A stretch of 64,000 nt of DNA from Alterisphingorhabdus sp038748365. Lineage in GTDB: Bacteria > Pseudomonadota > Alphaproteobacteria > Sphingomonadales > Sphingomonadaceae. Positions 18,601-26,892 of this stretch are shown piece after piece (the stretch's first letter is position 1; each line of letters begins with the position of its first letter). The notes beneath the pieces were generated by a model. The model was not told where the DNA came from. It saw nothing but the letters and a program-made list of their open reading frames with translations, and did no database searches. Where the stretch lies: positions 248,001-312,000 of the forward strand of contig JBCDIZ010000003.1 in the NCBI GenBank assembly GCA_038748365.1, given 5' to 3'. Both the position numbers and the translations under genes were made by a program.

Positions 18601-20673
18601 GTCGAGCGCCGAATGGTGAACGTGGCGGATGGCACGGGGACAACCGATGCGGTCAATTTCGGGCAACTCGACGCAGTCTCGAGCGTAGCGGATGACGCCT
18701 TTTCATTGGCTGGCCAGGCCGCTTCCGACGCCTCTACGGCGCAAGACCGCGCGAACGACGCCTTTGCCTTGGCGAGCAGTGTTGAGACCACCGCGGATCA
18801 AGCGTTCAGCAATGCACAGGACGCGCTTTCTGATGCAGCGGATGCGGCCGATCTCGCCAGCGATGCGTCCGATGACGCCGCTCAGGCGCTGCTGGATGCT
18901 TCGGCCGCGCAAGCTGACGCCGAAGCGGCGCAAGACGCCGCCGATATCGCGCAGGCGAGTGCCGACGATAACGCGGCGGAGCTCGCCTATTTCGATGTGA
19001 ACTCAGACGGGCTCGGCGCTAGCGCTACGGGCGACGACGCCATAGCGATTGGTGAGTTGGCCATTGCCACAGGCGAAAGCGCGGTGGCGATCGGCGATGC
19101 GGCGGGAGCCGGCGGCATTGCCTCTGTCGCGATTGGTGTTGACGCCGCAGCTACCGCTGAGGCCGCGCTGGCGATTGGTCCAGGCTCCGCGGCCAACGAA
19201 GCGGGCTCTGTTGCGCTCGGAGCCAGCGCCTTGGCGGATGGGCTGGATGCGGTCGCAATCGGTCCGATTGCTACGGCGAGCAATGTCGACGCGGTCGCGA
19301 TTGGCTTTGACGCTCTGGCGAGCGGCGCGTTTGGTGTGGCCTTGGGGTCGGAGAGCACGGCTACTGGCGAAGATTCGGTGGCGCTTGGGGCGCAAGCCTC
19401 GGCTCTGGCCGAAGACGCGGTGGCGATTGGCGATGACGCCTTTGTCGACAGCAATGACGGGGTCGCGATTGCCGATGACGCGCAAACGCTGGCCGAAGCG
19501 GGTGTTGCTATTGGTGAGGGCGCCATCGTCGCTCTAGGGGCAGACAGGGGACTTGCCTTTGGCCAAGGCGCCCTGGCCAGCGCCGCGAACGCGGTGGCTT
19601 TGGGCGCGGGCTCGGTCGCGGATAGGGCGGATACCGTCTCGGTCGGCGCTTCGGGCGCAGAACGCCAGATCACCAATGTGGCGGCGGGCACGCAAAACAC
19701 GGACGCGGTCAATCTCAGCCAGCTCAACACCGCGATTGCGGGCGTAACTACGAACGGCACCCCCTTTCTTGATGTCAACTCAACTGGGTCGGCGGCCAGC
19801 GCTACCGGACCTGACGCTATCGCCTTGGGTTCTGGCACCGAGGCAAGCGGGCCGATCTCCATCGGCATTGGCTTCCAGTCGACCGCGAACGCGTCGAGCG
19901 CCATCGTGCTTGGCAACTTTGCCGAATCAGAAGGACTTGGCTCGATTGCGCTTGGCACGTTTTCCGGCGCCACGGCTGATGGGTCGATTGCCATTGGCAC
20001 GGATGGAGGCGACGGTCTGCTGGCAGGAGCGCTGGCGCAGGGAGTTAACTCGGTCGCTTTGGGATCTGACGCTCGCGCCAGGGCAGAGGGCTCGGTTGCG
20101 ATCGGCTCTGGTTCAGTAGCGGATGAGGAGGACACGGTTTCTGTTGGGGCTTCGGGCTCGGAGCGGCGTGTGGTCAATGTGGCGGACGGCACCACTGACA
20201 GCGATGCGGCGACTGTGGGTCAGCTTAACGACGAGATAGCCAGAGTGACCACGACGGGCAGCCTGCCCTATATCGCGGTCAACTCAACCGGGCTGATTGC
20301 GAGCGCGAGCGGGTCAGATGCGGTCGCGATCGGATCAGCAAGCTCAGCGAGCGGTGACAACAGTGTTGCCTTGGGCGCGGGCTCGGTTGCCGATGCGGCG
20401 AACACGGTCTCGGTGGGCGCATCGGGTTCGGAACGGCGGGTTGTCAATGTCGCCGCTGGCTCCGACGATAATGACGCTGTAAATCTTGCGCAACTCAACG
20501 GCGCGTTATCCACGGCCAATGGTGCTGCAGGTGCTGCACAGGCCGATGCGACACAGGCTTTAGCGGATGCGTCCGATGCACAAGATGATGCCGATGCGGC
20601 GCAGGCTTCGGCGGATGAGAACGCGGAGGAGCTGGCCTATTTTGATGTCAACTCCATTGGCAGTGGCGCTTAG
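15646..20673 (+). CDS. YadA-like trimeric autotransporter adhesin, passenger part ending at an in-frame TAG
   Basis: 1675 residues from the ATG at 15646 (GGGAGGG site; signal peptide 'LGIGVMASILVPAQEAQA'). The protein is a run of left-handed beta-roll head repeats ('AVAIGxxAxA'), with seven neck modules of the 'TVSVGASGxERQIVNVA' type, each followed by 'DAVNxxQLxA' and in places Ala/Asp-rich coiled coil. The trimeric passenger would be displayed on the cell surface for attachment. The frame stops at TAG 20671-20673 in the middle of a head repeat, but continues in the same frame (20746 minus 15646 is a multiple of three) into the missing anchor. As written the product has no membrane anchor. 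Confidence 0.85.
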   Translation: MKSFYLASTALGIGVMASILVPAQEAQAADCTLDFDFDNRPDGTQVSISDEDNINLSLACGVGAEAQARDAVALGPLSEANGEESIAIGRDAETEATSAIVIGAFSRVGESSGGIAIGRSAVVAGGILQDLPGGIAIGQQARSAGTDAIALGRSTRGEGVGAVAIGTSSFTSAVGAIAIGADTDVDDDGRGARAFGIRSIALGSDSFADNQRTIAIGADSNANSERAIAIGSDTLSRDERTIAIGSDSRANEPRAIALGPDADATAENATALGTQAQATGIGALAAGRLANASGNNSVAAGAQSIASAGNSVAVGRLANAVQDSAVAVGVQAEADGLNAVAVGRLANVSQNNAVAIGNQSTVSGIQGVALGQSSVASNTGAVALGTNAQANGLNSVALGGQSVADETFTVSVGRAFDDNGTPNDTSDDTSAITRRITNVRAGTGETDAVNFAQLDAVAQAAQNGADAVQVTADANAAQLAYFVANSTGTGASATGTDAVAIGEEAVAGGLNSVALGRDAQTTGAISVAIGGGADALARSGNDIAIGRSSSTGLEAGNAIAIGSFAEATARDAFALGSGAGASGVSATAIGNGARAGGLNSVALGESSQSNGVGSIAIGGDTGEDSAQEGALTSADRATVIGSSSRVGGVDSTAIGANSLVNTGITNAVALGAGSVADEADTVSVGASGAERQIVNVANGTGDNDAVNLGQLDAVRSVATTARSTANSNANELLLFDANVVRANAANATGNESLAVGESAQAQGANSTAIGNAARSEAANSTALGSTATATANQSTAVGRIAEGTGVASTAVGYGAVASADKTTALGEEANASAINAIAIGADGDSDRTGAIASAVDAISLGTDAVASAEGAVALGARAVADRGNTVSVGASGDERQIVNVAAGSQDTDAVNVAQLNSAIAGVTGGGSGSGSAYFVANSDGVVPVATGDDAVAIGELAQANADNSVALGAGSVASEADTVSVGSSGVERRMVNVADGTGTTDAVNFGQLDAVSSVADDAFSLAGQAASDASTAQDRANDAFALASSVETTADQAFSNAQDALSDAADAADLASDASDDAAQALLDASAAQADAEAAQDAADIAQASADDNAAELAYFDVNSDGLGASATGDDAIAIGELAIATGESAVAIGDAAGAGGIASVAIGVDAAATAEAALAIGPGSAANEAGSVALGASALADGLDAVAIGPIATASNVDAVAIGFDALASGAFGVALGSESTATGEDSVALGAQASALAEDAVAIGDDAFVDSNDGVAIADDAQTLAEAGVAIGEGAIVALGADRGLAFGQGALASAANAVALGAGSVADRADTVSVGASGAERQITNVAAGTQNTDAVNLSQLNTAIAGVTTNGTPFLDVNSTGSAASATGPDAIALGSGTEASGPISIGIGFQSTANASSAIVLGNFAESEGLGSIALGTFSGATADGSIAIGTDGGDGLLAGALAQGVNSVALGSDARARAEGSVAIGSGSVADEEDTVSVGASGSERRVVNVADGTTDSDAATVGQLNDEIARVTTTGSLPYIAVNSTGLIASASGSDAVAIGSASSASGDNSVALGAGSVADAANTVSVGASGSERRVVNVAAGSDDNDAVNLAQLNGALSTANGAAGAAQADATQALADASDAQDDADAAQASADENAEELAYFDVNSIGSGA

Positions 20674-20745
20674 GCGCTGGGCACCGATGGCATTGCCATC
20701 GGCCAGGGGGCGCTGGTCAACAGCGGCGCGACCAACAGCATCGCG

Positions 20746-22338
20746 TTGGGTAATGGCGCCATCGTCAACACCAATGTGGCGAATGCGATCGCGCTCGGTG
20801 CTGGATCGGTTGCAGCCAGAAATAACACCGTGTCGGTGGGTGCGGTTGGAAGCGAGCGGCAGATCACCAATGTGGCCGCCGGTACCCAGGGAACAGATGC
20901 AGTGAACTTTGCTCAGCTCGACGCAGTGTCGACTGCGGCCAGCTCGGCGCAAGCGGATGCAACGCAAGCTCTGACTGACGCGGCCAATGCCCAGACGACG
21001 GCAGACGCAGCGCAGTTTGATGCGACCCAATCGCTGACTAATGCTGCCACCGCGCAGAATGCAGCAGACGTAGCGCAGGAGGACGCCACACAGGCTTTGG
21101 CCAGCGCATCCACAGCGCAGTCCACAGCCGATCAGGCGGTGGCGCAAAACACCATCCAGGACAGTCAGATCGCGGCCAATACCTCTGGTGTGGCCACCGC
21201 ACGGGCGGAAGCCGCAGCGGCGCAGCAGCGCGCCGATGAAGCCTTTGCCAATGCCGCCACCGCACAGGTGACCGCGGATCAGGCCCGGGATGAAGCGCGT
21301 GAGGCGATGGTAGCTGCCACCCAGGCCGGGGAAGACAGCGCCGAGGCTCTTGCCCAGGCCGATGTTGCGTTTGAACGCGCAGTCGACGCACAAGCCGATG
21401 CCGATCTGGCCCGTAGCGAGGCGATGGAAGCTCAACAGGTTGCAGATGTTGCGCTGGCCACGGCGGAAGCCAATGAGGCGGAACTGGAATATCTCGCAGT
21501 CAACTCCACCGGCACCGGCGCCAGCGCCACTGGCGTCAATGCGGTAGGGCTGGGCGGCGAGAGCAATGCCGCAGGCGCGCGTTCAGTGGCAATTGGTTAT
21601 CAGGCCATGGCACAGGACGGGCAAGCGGTCTCGATCGGCTTTGCCAACACTGCCAGCGGCGATGGCGCGGTCGCTATCGGTAACCCCAATATCGCCACCG
21701 GCACTGGTGCTGTGGCGCTGGGGGCCACCAACACCGCAATCGGTAATGGCGCAGTTGCGATCGGCAATGTGAATGTCGCCACCGGTAATGGTGCAGTTGC
21801 CTTGGGCAATGGCGCCATGGCCACCGCCGATGGTGCTGTTGCGATTGGTACCGGTGCGGTTGCTGATCGGCCCAATCTAATCGCGCTTGGATCAGAAGTG
21901 TCGACCTACCGTGCCGCCGGGATCACCTCGGCTGCCAGCAATGCAGCGCAACAAGGTGCCGTCAGTCTGGTGACCACTGATGCGCTGGGCAATCTCGGCA
22001 CCAGCAGCCTGAATGTCGCTAGCTTGACGCAGCTTGATGGCCGTGTCGGCGCGCTTGAGGAGCAGGCTATCCTGACCTTTGATCTGGCCAACACTATCAA
22101 CCGCGATGCCCAGCGGGGCATTGCCGCAATCGCTGCCCGGGCCAATCCGCACTTCCCGAGCGAACCGGGGCGGACAAGCTATGCCAGCAATGTTGCGGTC
22201 TATCGTGGCGAGGTCGGTGTCTCCTTCGGCCTTATGCATCGGCTGGATAGCGACACACCCTTCGCCATCACCGCAGGAATGAGTTACGCCGGCGGCAACT
22301 CAACAGCCATACAAGCCGGCGTTGCTGGCGAGTTCTGA
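20746..22338 (+). CDS. Trimeric autotransporter C-terminal part: last head-neck module, stalk and YadA anchor
   Basis: The frame is open from 20674, just after the TAG, and 20746 is its first ATG (530 residues). It holds the eighth neck ('TVSVGAVGSERQITNVA'), a long Ala-rich coiled-coil stalk (about residues 60-245), more head repeats, and a YadA-type anchor in the last 90 residues ('LTQLDGRVGALEEQ', ending in 'AGVAGEF'), which forms the 12-strand trimeric outer-membrane pore. No ribosome site or signal peptide precedes it, so alone it would not be exported. It is best seen as the second half of a 2230-codon gene, 15646-22338, split by one amber codon. Confidence 0.85.
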   Translation: MGNGAIVNTNVANAIALGAGSVAARNNTVSVGAVGSERQITNVAAGTQGTDAVNFAQLDAVSTAASSAQADATQALTDAANAQTTADAAQFDATQSLTNAATAQNAADVAQEDATQALASASTAQSTADQAVAQNTIQDSQIAANTSGVATARAEAAAAQQRADEAFANAATAQVTADQARDEAREAMVAATQAGEDSAEALAQADVAFERAVDAQADADLARSEAMEAQQVADVALATAEANEAELEYLAVNSTGTGASATGVNAVGLGGESNAAGARSVAIGYQAMAQDGQAVSIGFANTASGDGAVAIGNPNIATGTGAVALGATNTAIGNGAVAIGNVNVATGNGAVALGNGAMATADGAVAIGTGAVADRPNLIALGSEVSTYRAAGITSAASNAAQQGAVSLVTTDALGNLGTSSLNVASLTQLDGRVGALEEQAILTFDLANTINRDAQRGIAAIAARANPHFPSEPGRTSYASNVAVYRGEVGVSFGLMHRLDSDTPFAITAGMSYAGGNSTAIQAGVAGEF

Positions 22339-22356
22339 GACGCCACAGAACTCGCG

Positions 22357-22392
22357 CTGGGCACCGGCGAAACGCCAAACGCCGGTGCCCAG
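22357..22392 (+). terminator. Strong hairpin after the adhesin gene
   Basis: Perfect 13-bp arms CTGGGCACCGGCG / CGCCGGTGCCCAG with a 10-base loop begin 18 bases after the adhesin stop. There is no long T-run, so termination may be weak or the hairpin may protect the mRNA end. The remaining bases 22393-22739 contain no supported gene. Confidence 0.65.
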
Positions 22393-22739
22393 ATTGCTGG
22401 TCAAAATGAATCGTTTGAAATGCTAACCCTTTCGAGCTATTGGCAAAAACGGTTCCAAAACCAGAGGCATTCCATTGGGAATGTCTCCAAAGCAGCACGC
22501 TCGTCTTGCTGTGAAAGCGACTGATCAAAATTGGGCCATGAACGGGTAGTCCGCTTTTACCTGCTTTGATCCAAGAGCGCTCAGTCTGCAATCGGCCCAG
22601 CTGGCGTCGCGAAATTGCTTAGCCCCGACGTCAGCTCCCACACCCAATTTAAGACATTTACCGAAGGCTACAGCTGGGCCGAAAGCTGATGGTCTCCTGC
22701 CAGCTTTCAAAACTGCGCATCCATGGCAATCACCAGGCC

Positions 22740-23585
22740 CTAAAACACCCTGTCCCGTAGCAATTTGGCTCCGGTTCGGCTGCTGTGAATTGTCTCTCCA
22801 TTGGCCATATACAGCAAGATGCGGCCATCACCTGCTGATTCCGCTCGTTCAATTTGATGCAGATTGACGATCCGCGATCGATGGATGCGCAAAAACTGAT
22901 CTGGGTCGAGCGATGCCTCAAATTTGGCTAAGGTTGTGCGCACCAGGTGCTGGCCATCTGCCGTTGATACTTCGGCATAATCGTCAGCGCCGACAATGCT
23001 GATCACCTGCTCCACATCAATAGGCTGGATGTCATCGCCCTGGCGGATGAAGTAGCGGCGCAGCGTCCTCTCCTGTTCCTGCCAGTCCGCCGCTGTTGTC
23101 TCAACAAACTCCGGCATCGGCGGCTTCGCTCGCAAATAAGTCAATGAGGCGACTAATGCATAGACTGTAACGCCTTGGAGGAACTGCCAGGCCACTACCG
23201 GTTCAGGAAAGAACGCTTTGACGGAGAAATCTGTAAATGATTCCCCATCGCGTATTCCAATAAGGATGAGCAACATCCAGTGCCAGGCGATGGTGAAGAC
23301 CACAGCGAGGCAGATATGACTCAAGACCTGAACAGCAGCGCGAGCCCCGATCACCTTCCGGCGGATAACCGGCCGCACTGCTGCCGTCAGAATGACAAGG
23401 GGAGTCAGGTTGATGAGCGATGAAGTCACGAGATCCAAGGCACTAGCGGTCTGTCGTACGAACCAGAAAACACTCAGATAGCTCAGGAAGATCAGTCCGC
23501 ATGCGAGAATATCGAACGCTGGATCACTGAGCTTTTTTGCCGGGCTTGGACGATCTGACATATCCATAACAGCGGTTATGGGCAC
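22740..23585 (-). CDS. Membrane-anchored LytTR-type transcriptional regulator
   Basis: 281 residues. Four hydrophobic segments occupy about residues 25-165 ('ILACGLIFLSYLSVFWF', 'LVTSSLINLTPLVILTAAV', 'AVVFTIAWHWMLLILIGI', 'FLQGVTVYALVASLTYL'). The last 100 residues are a LytTR DNA-binding domain ('VEQVISIVGADDYAEV', 'DQFLRIHRSRIVNLHQI'). It is thus a one-component regulator tethered to the inner membrane. The GTG at 23585 is the longest start; ATGs at 23567 and 23561 are also possible, none with a clear ribosome site. It is divergent from the BAAT-like hydrolase gene. Confidence 0.85.
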   Translation of the reverse strand: MPITAVMDMSDRPSPAKKLSDPAFDILACGLIFLSYLSVFWFVRQTASALDLVTSSLINLTPLVILTAAVRPVIRRKVIGARAAVQVLSHICLAVVFTIAWHWMLLILIGIRDGESFTDFSVKAFFPEPVVAWQFLQGVTVYALVASLTYLRAKPPMPEFVETTAADWQEQERTLRRYFIRQGDDIQPIDVEQVISIVGADDYAEVSTADGQHLVRTTLAKFEASLDPDQFLRIHRSRIVNLHQIERAESAGDGRILLYMANGETIHSSRTGAKLLRDRVF

Positions 23586-23772
23586 TTCAGGGCAAGACTA
23601 CAATCAACATTCAGGTTCAGACGATTGGTTCACCGATATGCTTTGGGGGTCTGCTGTCGAGACCAAACCGTTCACCGCCTAAAAAGGCCGTTCGCCGAAT
23701 TTTCGCCTGCTCGCTGGATACCTGTCTATACAGGCATCTACATCGCTTGGCAGCTAAGACAGGAGAAACGCG

Positions 23773-25125
23773 GTGAAGAGACGATCATTGGCTTTGGCAA
23801 TAACGGCACTCATCGCCGCCTTGGCACCCGCAGGTGTTGCCCAGGCACAAAGCTTTGAGGTTGAGGCCACTGGAACGCCCGGTCAGAATATTAAAGTCAT
23901 GCTAGCTGATGTCCCACCCGGCTCAGAAGTTGAAATCCGCGTCCAGCGCAGCATCAAGCACTATTACAGGCGCGGCACGCCTATTTTGCGTTATCAATCG
24001 GCTGCCAGATTTAAAGCCGATGAGGACGGCCGCGTCGACGTTACCACCAGTCCTTCCCTTGGAGGATCTTATAACGGAATTGATCCAAACGGCTTGTTCT
24101 GGTCAATGCAGCCAGTCAGCGAAGAAGCGGTTGAAGCGGACGATAAGATATATTTCGAAGCCCTTATCGCCGGTACCAGGGTCACTTCGACCAGCCTCGA
24201 ACTACCGATGCAACCAGCCGCGGTGGAGATTATCGAGATAGAATCACTCCCCGGCTCCTTCTTTGCGCCGCACCCTGGCCCAGGTAAACACCCAACCCTT
24301 ATTCTGGTTGACGGGCCAGACACTCTGGGGCTCAGTCGCGCGGTCGAGATCCCTCAACTGGTCGAGCAGGGTTATTCCATACTCTATTTTGCGACCTATT
24401 CTGTGATTTTTGGCGCGCCTGACAAGGCTACCAACGGCCTGCCGACGCGCTATGTCGACATCCCCATCGACCGACTGCAAGAGGCTTATGATTGGCTCGC
24501 CCAGCAGGCTTCAGTCGATACTGATCGGATCGGCCTTTACGGTTTCTCACGCAACGGCGCCTATGTGGTTTTGGCGGCTACGCGCTTTGAATGGATTCGC
24601 GCTGTAGCTGGAATTTCGCCATCTGATGTGGTGTGGGAAGGATGGGGCCCTCAGGTGAGGCTTGGCACAACCTCATCATATTCTTGGAAAGGCGAGCCAC
24701 TCCCCTATGTCCCGTATAGCGATAATTACTTTCGAGAGACTGCGAAGCTGGCCAGAAGGGAACCTGCCCGATTGCGCACGCCGATGGATGAGGGACGCTG
24801 GCAAAATCCTGACCGGGTCGCGGCCGCGCGTATACCGATAGAGTCCTATCGCGGTTCGCTGTTTCTGGCCGGCGGTGAACAGGACAATATGTGGTCAGCA
24901 GGGCATATGGTTCAGAACATGGTGGAACGTCGCGCTGAAGCGGGTCTGAAGACAGAGTTTCTGGTCCTCCCGGACGCTGGTCATAATGTTATCAGCGATG
25001 GTATGGACCCGACTCGTTTGCTTGAGGAAGGGACGGCCCGTGCTGCCGAAGCGCAAGCGCAATCACAGACCTGGGCTGCGACCATCGCCTTTTTCAACAA
25101 AGTTCTGAAGCCAGGTGGCTCGTGA
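23773..25125 (+). CDS. Exported BAAT/acyl-CoA thioesterase-like alpha/beta hydrolase
   Basis: 450 residues with a Sec signal ('LALAITALIAALAPAGVAQA'). An N-terminal beta-sandwich resembles the acyl-CoA thioester hydrolase/BAAT N domain; the C-terminal alpha/beta hydrolase has the nucleophile elbow 'GLYGFSRNGAYVV' (Ser near 259) and a late 'LPDAGHNV' histidine. In the bile acid:CoA transferases the nucleophile is Cys; Ser here favours hydrolysis. The signal peptide argues for a periplasmic substrate rather than acyl-CoA. Start is a GTG preceded by AGGAG. Its TGA overlaps the GTG of the next gene. Confidence 0.75.
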   Translation: MKRRSLALAITALIAALAPAGVAQAQSFEVEATGTPGQNIKVMLADVPPGSEVEIRVQRSIKHYYRRGTPILRYQSAARFKADEDGRVDVTTSPSLGGSYNGIDPNGLFWSMQPVSEEAVEADDKIYFEALIAGTRVTSTSLELPMQPAAVEIIEIESLPGSFFAPHPGPGKHPTLILVDGPDTLGLSRAVEIPQLVEQGYSILYFATYSVIFGAPDKATNGLPTRYVDIPIDRLQEAYDWLAQQASVDTDRIGLYGFSRNGAYVVLAATRFEWIRAVAGISPSDVVWEGWGPQVRLGTTSSYSWKGEPLPYVPYSDNYFRETAKLARREPARLRTPMDEGRWQNPDRVAAARIPIESYRGSLFLAGGEQDNMWSAGHMVQNMVERRAEAGLKTEFLVLPDAGHNVISDGMDPTRLLEEGTARAAEAQAQSQTWAATIAFFNKVLKPGGS

Positions 25126-25871
25126 CGCATCAAACATTGCTTAGTCGGCGGGCGCTTCTGAATGGGGTTGGAGCCCTTGCCGTACCCCTTGCACTCGGGT
25201 GCAGCCTGTCCAGTCCTAAAGCCATGCAAGTGCCCAGTAACTATCCTGCACTGCTCGATCACCTTGTTTGGCTTGCAGGGGATCTTGATGCTGCATGCGC
25301 CGAGTTTGAGGCGATGAGCGGCATTACGCCTCGCTATGGAGGACGCCATCCAACCGGCACGCACAATGCGATCGTTGCGCTAGGACCCAGAGTCTATCTC
25401 GAAATTGCTGCTCCGGTCCCGGGGGCTGAAGCTGGCCATCCCTGGGTCGATGCCGCCCGTCGTCGACCGGAACCCCATCTCTATGCATATTGCATGCGTA
25501 CCTCCGGCACGCTTGCAGCGCTTGCTGATCAGGTGAAGGCCGCAGGCTTTCAGAGCTTTGGTCCAAGCGCCGGAAACCGAACCCTGCCTGACGGCACTTT
25601 GCTGGAGTGGGAATTATTCATTCCGATCATCCCTGGAGCGAATGGCGCGATCCCGTTCCATATCGATTGGCTGGACACTAGCCATCCCGCCACCCGATCC
25701 TCTATAGACGTGAAATTGACCAGCTTCTCGATTGAACATCCTGACCCACAGAGCATTCAGCATTCCATGGCGCTATTGGCACCGGGCGTGGATTTGCGGA
25801 GAGGCAAAAACAAAGTGCGGATGACTGCGACACTCGATACACCAATCGGGCTTGCGACCTTATCGAGTTGA
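25122..25871 (+). CDS. Exported VOC/glyoxalase-like protein
   Basis: 249 residues. The N-terminus has a Tat-like 'SRRALLNGVGALAVPLALGC' with a terminal Cys, so it may be a lipoprotein. The body begins 'LDHLVWLAGDLDAACAEFE' and continues 'GTHNAIVALGPRVYLEI', which is the glyoxalase-like (PF13468-type) VOC pattern. Ring-cleavage, isomerase or binding functions are all possible. It is translationally coupled (GTGA) to the BAAT-like hydrolase, so the two probably act on the same compound. Confidence 0.7.
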   Translation: MTHQTLLSRRALLNGVGALAVPLALGCSLSSPKAMQVPSNYPALLDHLVWLAGDLDAACAEFEAMSGITPRYGGRHPTGTHNAIVALGPRVYLEIAAPVPGAEAGHPWVDAARRRPEPHLYAYCMRTSGTLAALADQVKAAGFQSFGPSAGNRTLPDGTLLEWELFIPIIPGANGAIPFHIDWLDTSHPATRSSIDVKLTSFSIEHPDPQSIQHSMALLAPGVDLRRGKNKVRMTATLDTPIGLATLSS

Positions 25872-25946
25872 GCTCGGCCAGTCCACTATTCGTCCAGCAA
25901 CAGCCCAATCCAGGGCAAGAGTGAAATGGGCATGTAGCGCACCAAA

Positions 25947-26858
25947 TCAGGCCGGCGGATCCTTATTGGTATCCACGACGCGAAATCCGATATGGTCAGT
26001 GCCCAAATCTCGCTCCTGATATTGGCGTGCCGCTGGACGATAACGCGCGCAATAGTTGCTGGCGCACAGGAATGATCCACCCTTGATGATGTTGCGGGAG
26101 TTGCCTGACCGTCTTGGGGCCATCGTCCATTCCCAGACATTACCAATCATGTCATGCAGCCCATAGGCATTTGCCTTGAAGCAACCAACCGGTGCTCTGG
26201 ATGTATAGCCGTCCTGTCCCATGTCGCGGACCGGGAATACACCCTGATAATAGTTCGCCAGAGCTTCACCTTCTTGCGATATCGGTTCAGGCAGCGAAGG
26301 CTCTCCCGCGCGCGCGGCGAATTCCCATTGCTCTTCGCTTGGCAAGTCCATCCCGGCCCATTCGGCATAGGCGAGGGCATCGTTGAATGTGACATGCACA
26401 ACCGGATCATTGCCCCGAAGCTGGGCATCATCATCGGGGCCCGAAGGATGGCGCCATTGTGCGCCAGGTACCCATATCCACCAATTCGGATTGTCTCCGC
26501 TGGGCACGCGAAACACAGCAGACCCGGGCTCCAGCATTTCAGGAGGAGCATCGGACAATCGCGGCGGCGTGCGCTCCGCCTCGGTTGTGTAGCCGGTAGC
26601 TTCTACAAACTTCGCGAATTGGGCATTGGTAATTTCCGTCTTTGACATCCAGAAACCGTCAACCGCAATGTCGCGCGCAGGGCCTTCTTCCGGATAAATC
26701 GCACCTTCGCCTGATGTGAAGCGTCCTCCCGGAATCCACACCATCTCCTGATCGGGAAGGCCTTCACAAGCCGGAGCCGAGGCCGTGGATGCGGCTTGCT
26801 CTTCTGCTTGCGAGCATCCGGTCATTAGCAATAATGATAGCAGGGCGAGGCGGTTCAC
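25947..26858 (-). CDS. Formylglycine-generating enzyme family lipoprotein (SUMF1-type)
   Basis: 303 residues. A lipobox 'LLLMTGCSQ' gives a lipoprotein anchored near Cys15. The FGE-sulfatase fold follows: 'MVWIPGGRFTSGE', 'EITNAQFAKFVEATGY', 'DLPSEEQWEFAARAG', 'GNVWEWT', and 'GGSFLCASNYCARYRPAAR'. The two cysteines near 265 and 270 match the spacing of the copper/redox pair of true formylglycine-generating enzymes, so it should convert the active-site Cys of a sulfatase. The start is a GTG at 26858. It lies 34 bases downstream of the Cys-type sulfatase gene on the same strand, its evident substrate. Confidence 0.86.
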   Translation of the reverse strand: MNRLALLSLLLMTGCSQAEEQAASTASAPACEGLPDQEMVWIPGGRFTSGEGAIYPEEGPARDIAVDGFWMSKTEITNAQFAKFVEATGYTTEAERTPPRLSDAPPEMLEPGSAVFRVPSGDNPNWWIWVPGAQWRHPSGPDDDAQLRGNDPVVHVTFNDALAYAEWAGMDLPSEEQWEFAARAGEPSLPEPISQEGEALANYYQGVFPVRDMGQDGYTSRAPVGCFKANAYGLHDMIGNVWEWTMAPRRSGNSRNIIKGGSFLCASNYCARYRPAARQYQERDLGTDHIGFRVVDTNKDPPA

Positions 26859-26892
26859 TTGATGCTCTGGGTCTTTCAGTCAGTCTGCAATC

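Noticed and set aside
18987..20195. Long open frames on the opposite strand of the adhesin (up to about 400 codons)
   Set aside because: They follow the repeat period of the adhesin codons and have no ribosome site or domain; they are shadows of a G+C-rich repetitive gene.
15646..20673. Regular short repeats that might be read as a CRISPR-like or tandem-repeat array
   Set aside because: The periodicity is in codons and yields YadA head repeats; there are no identical direct repeats with unique spacers.
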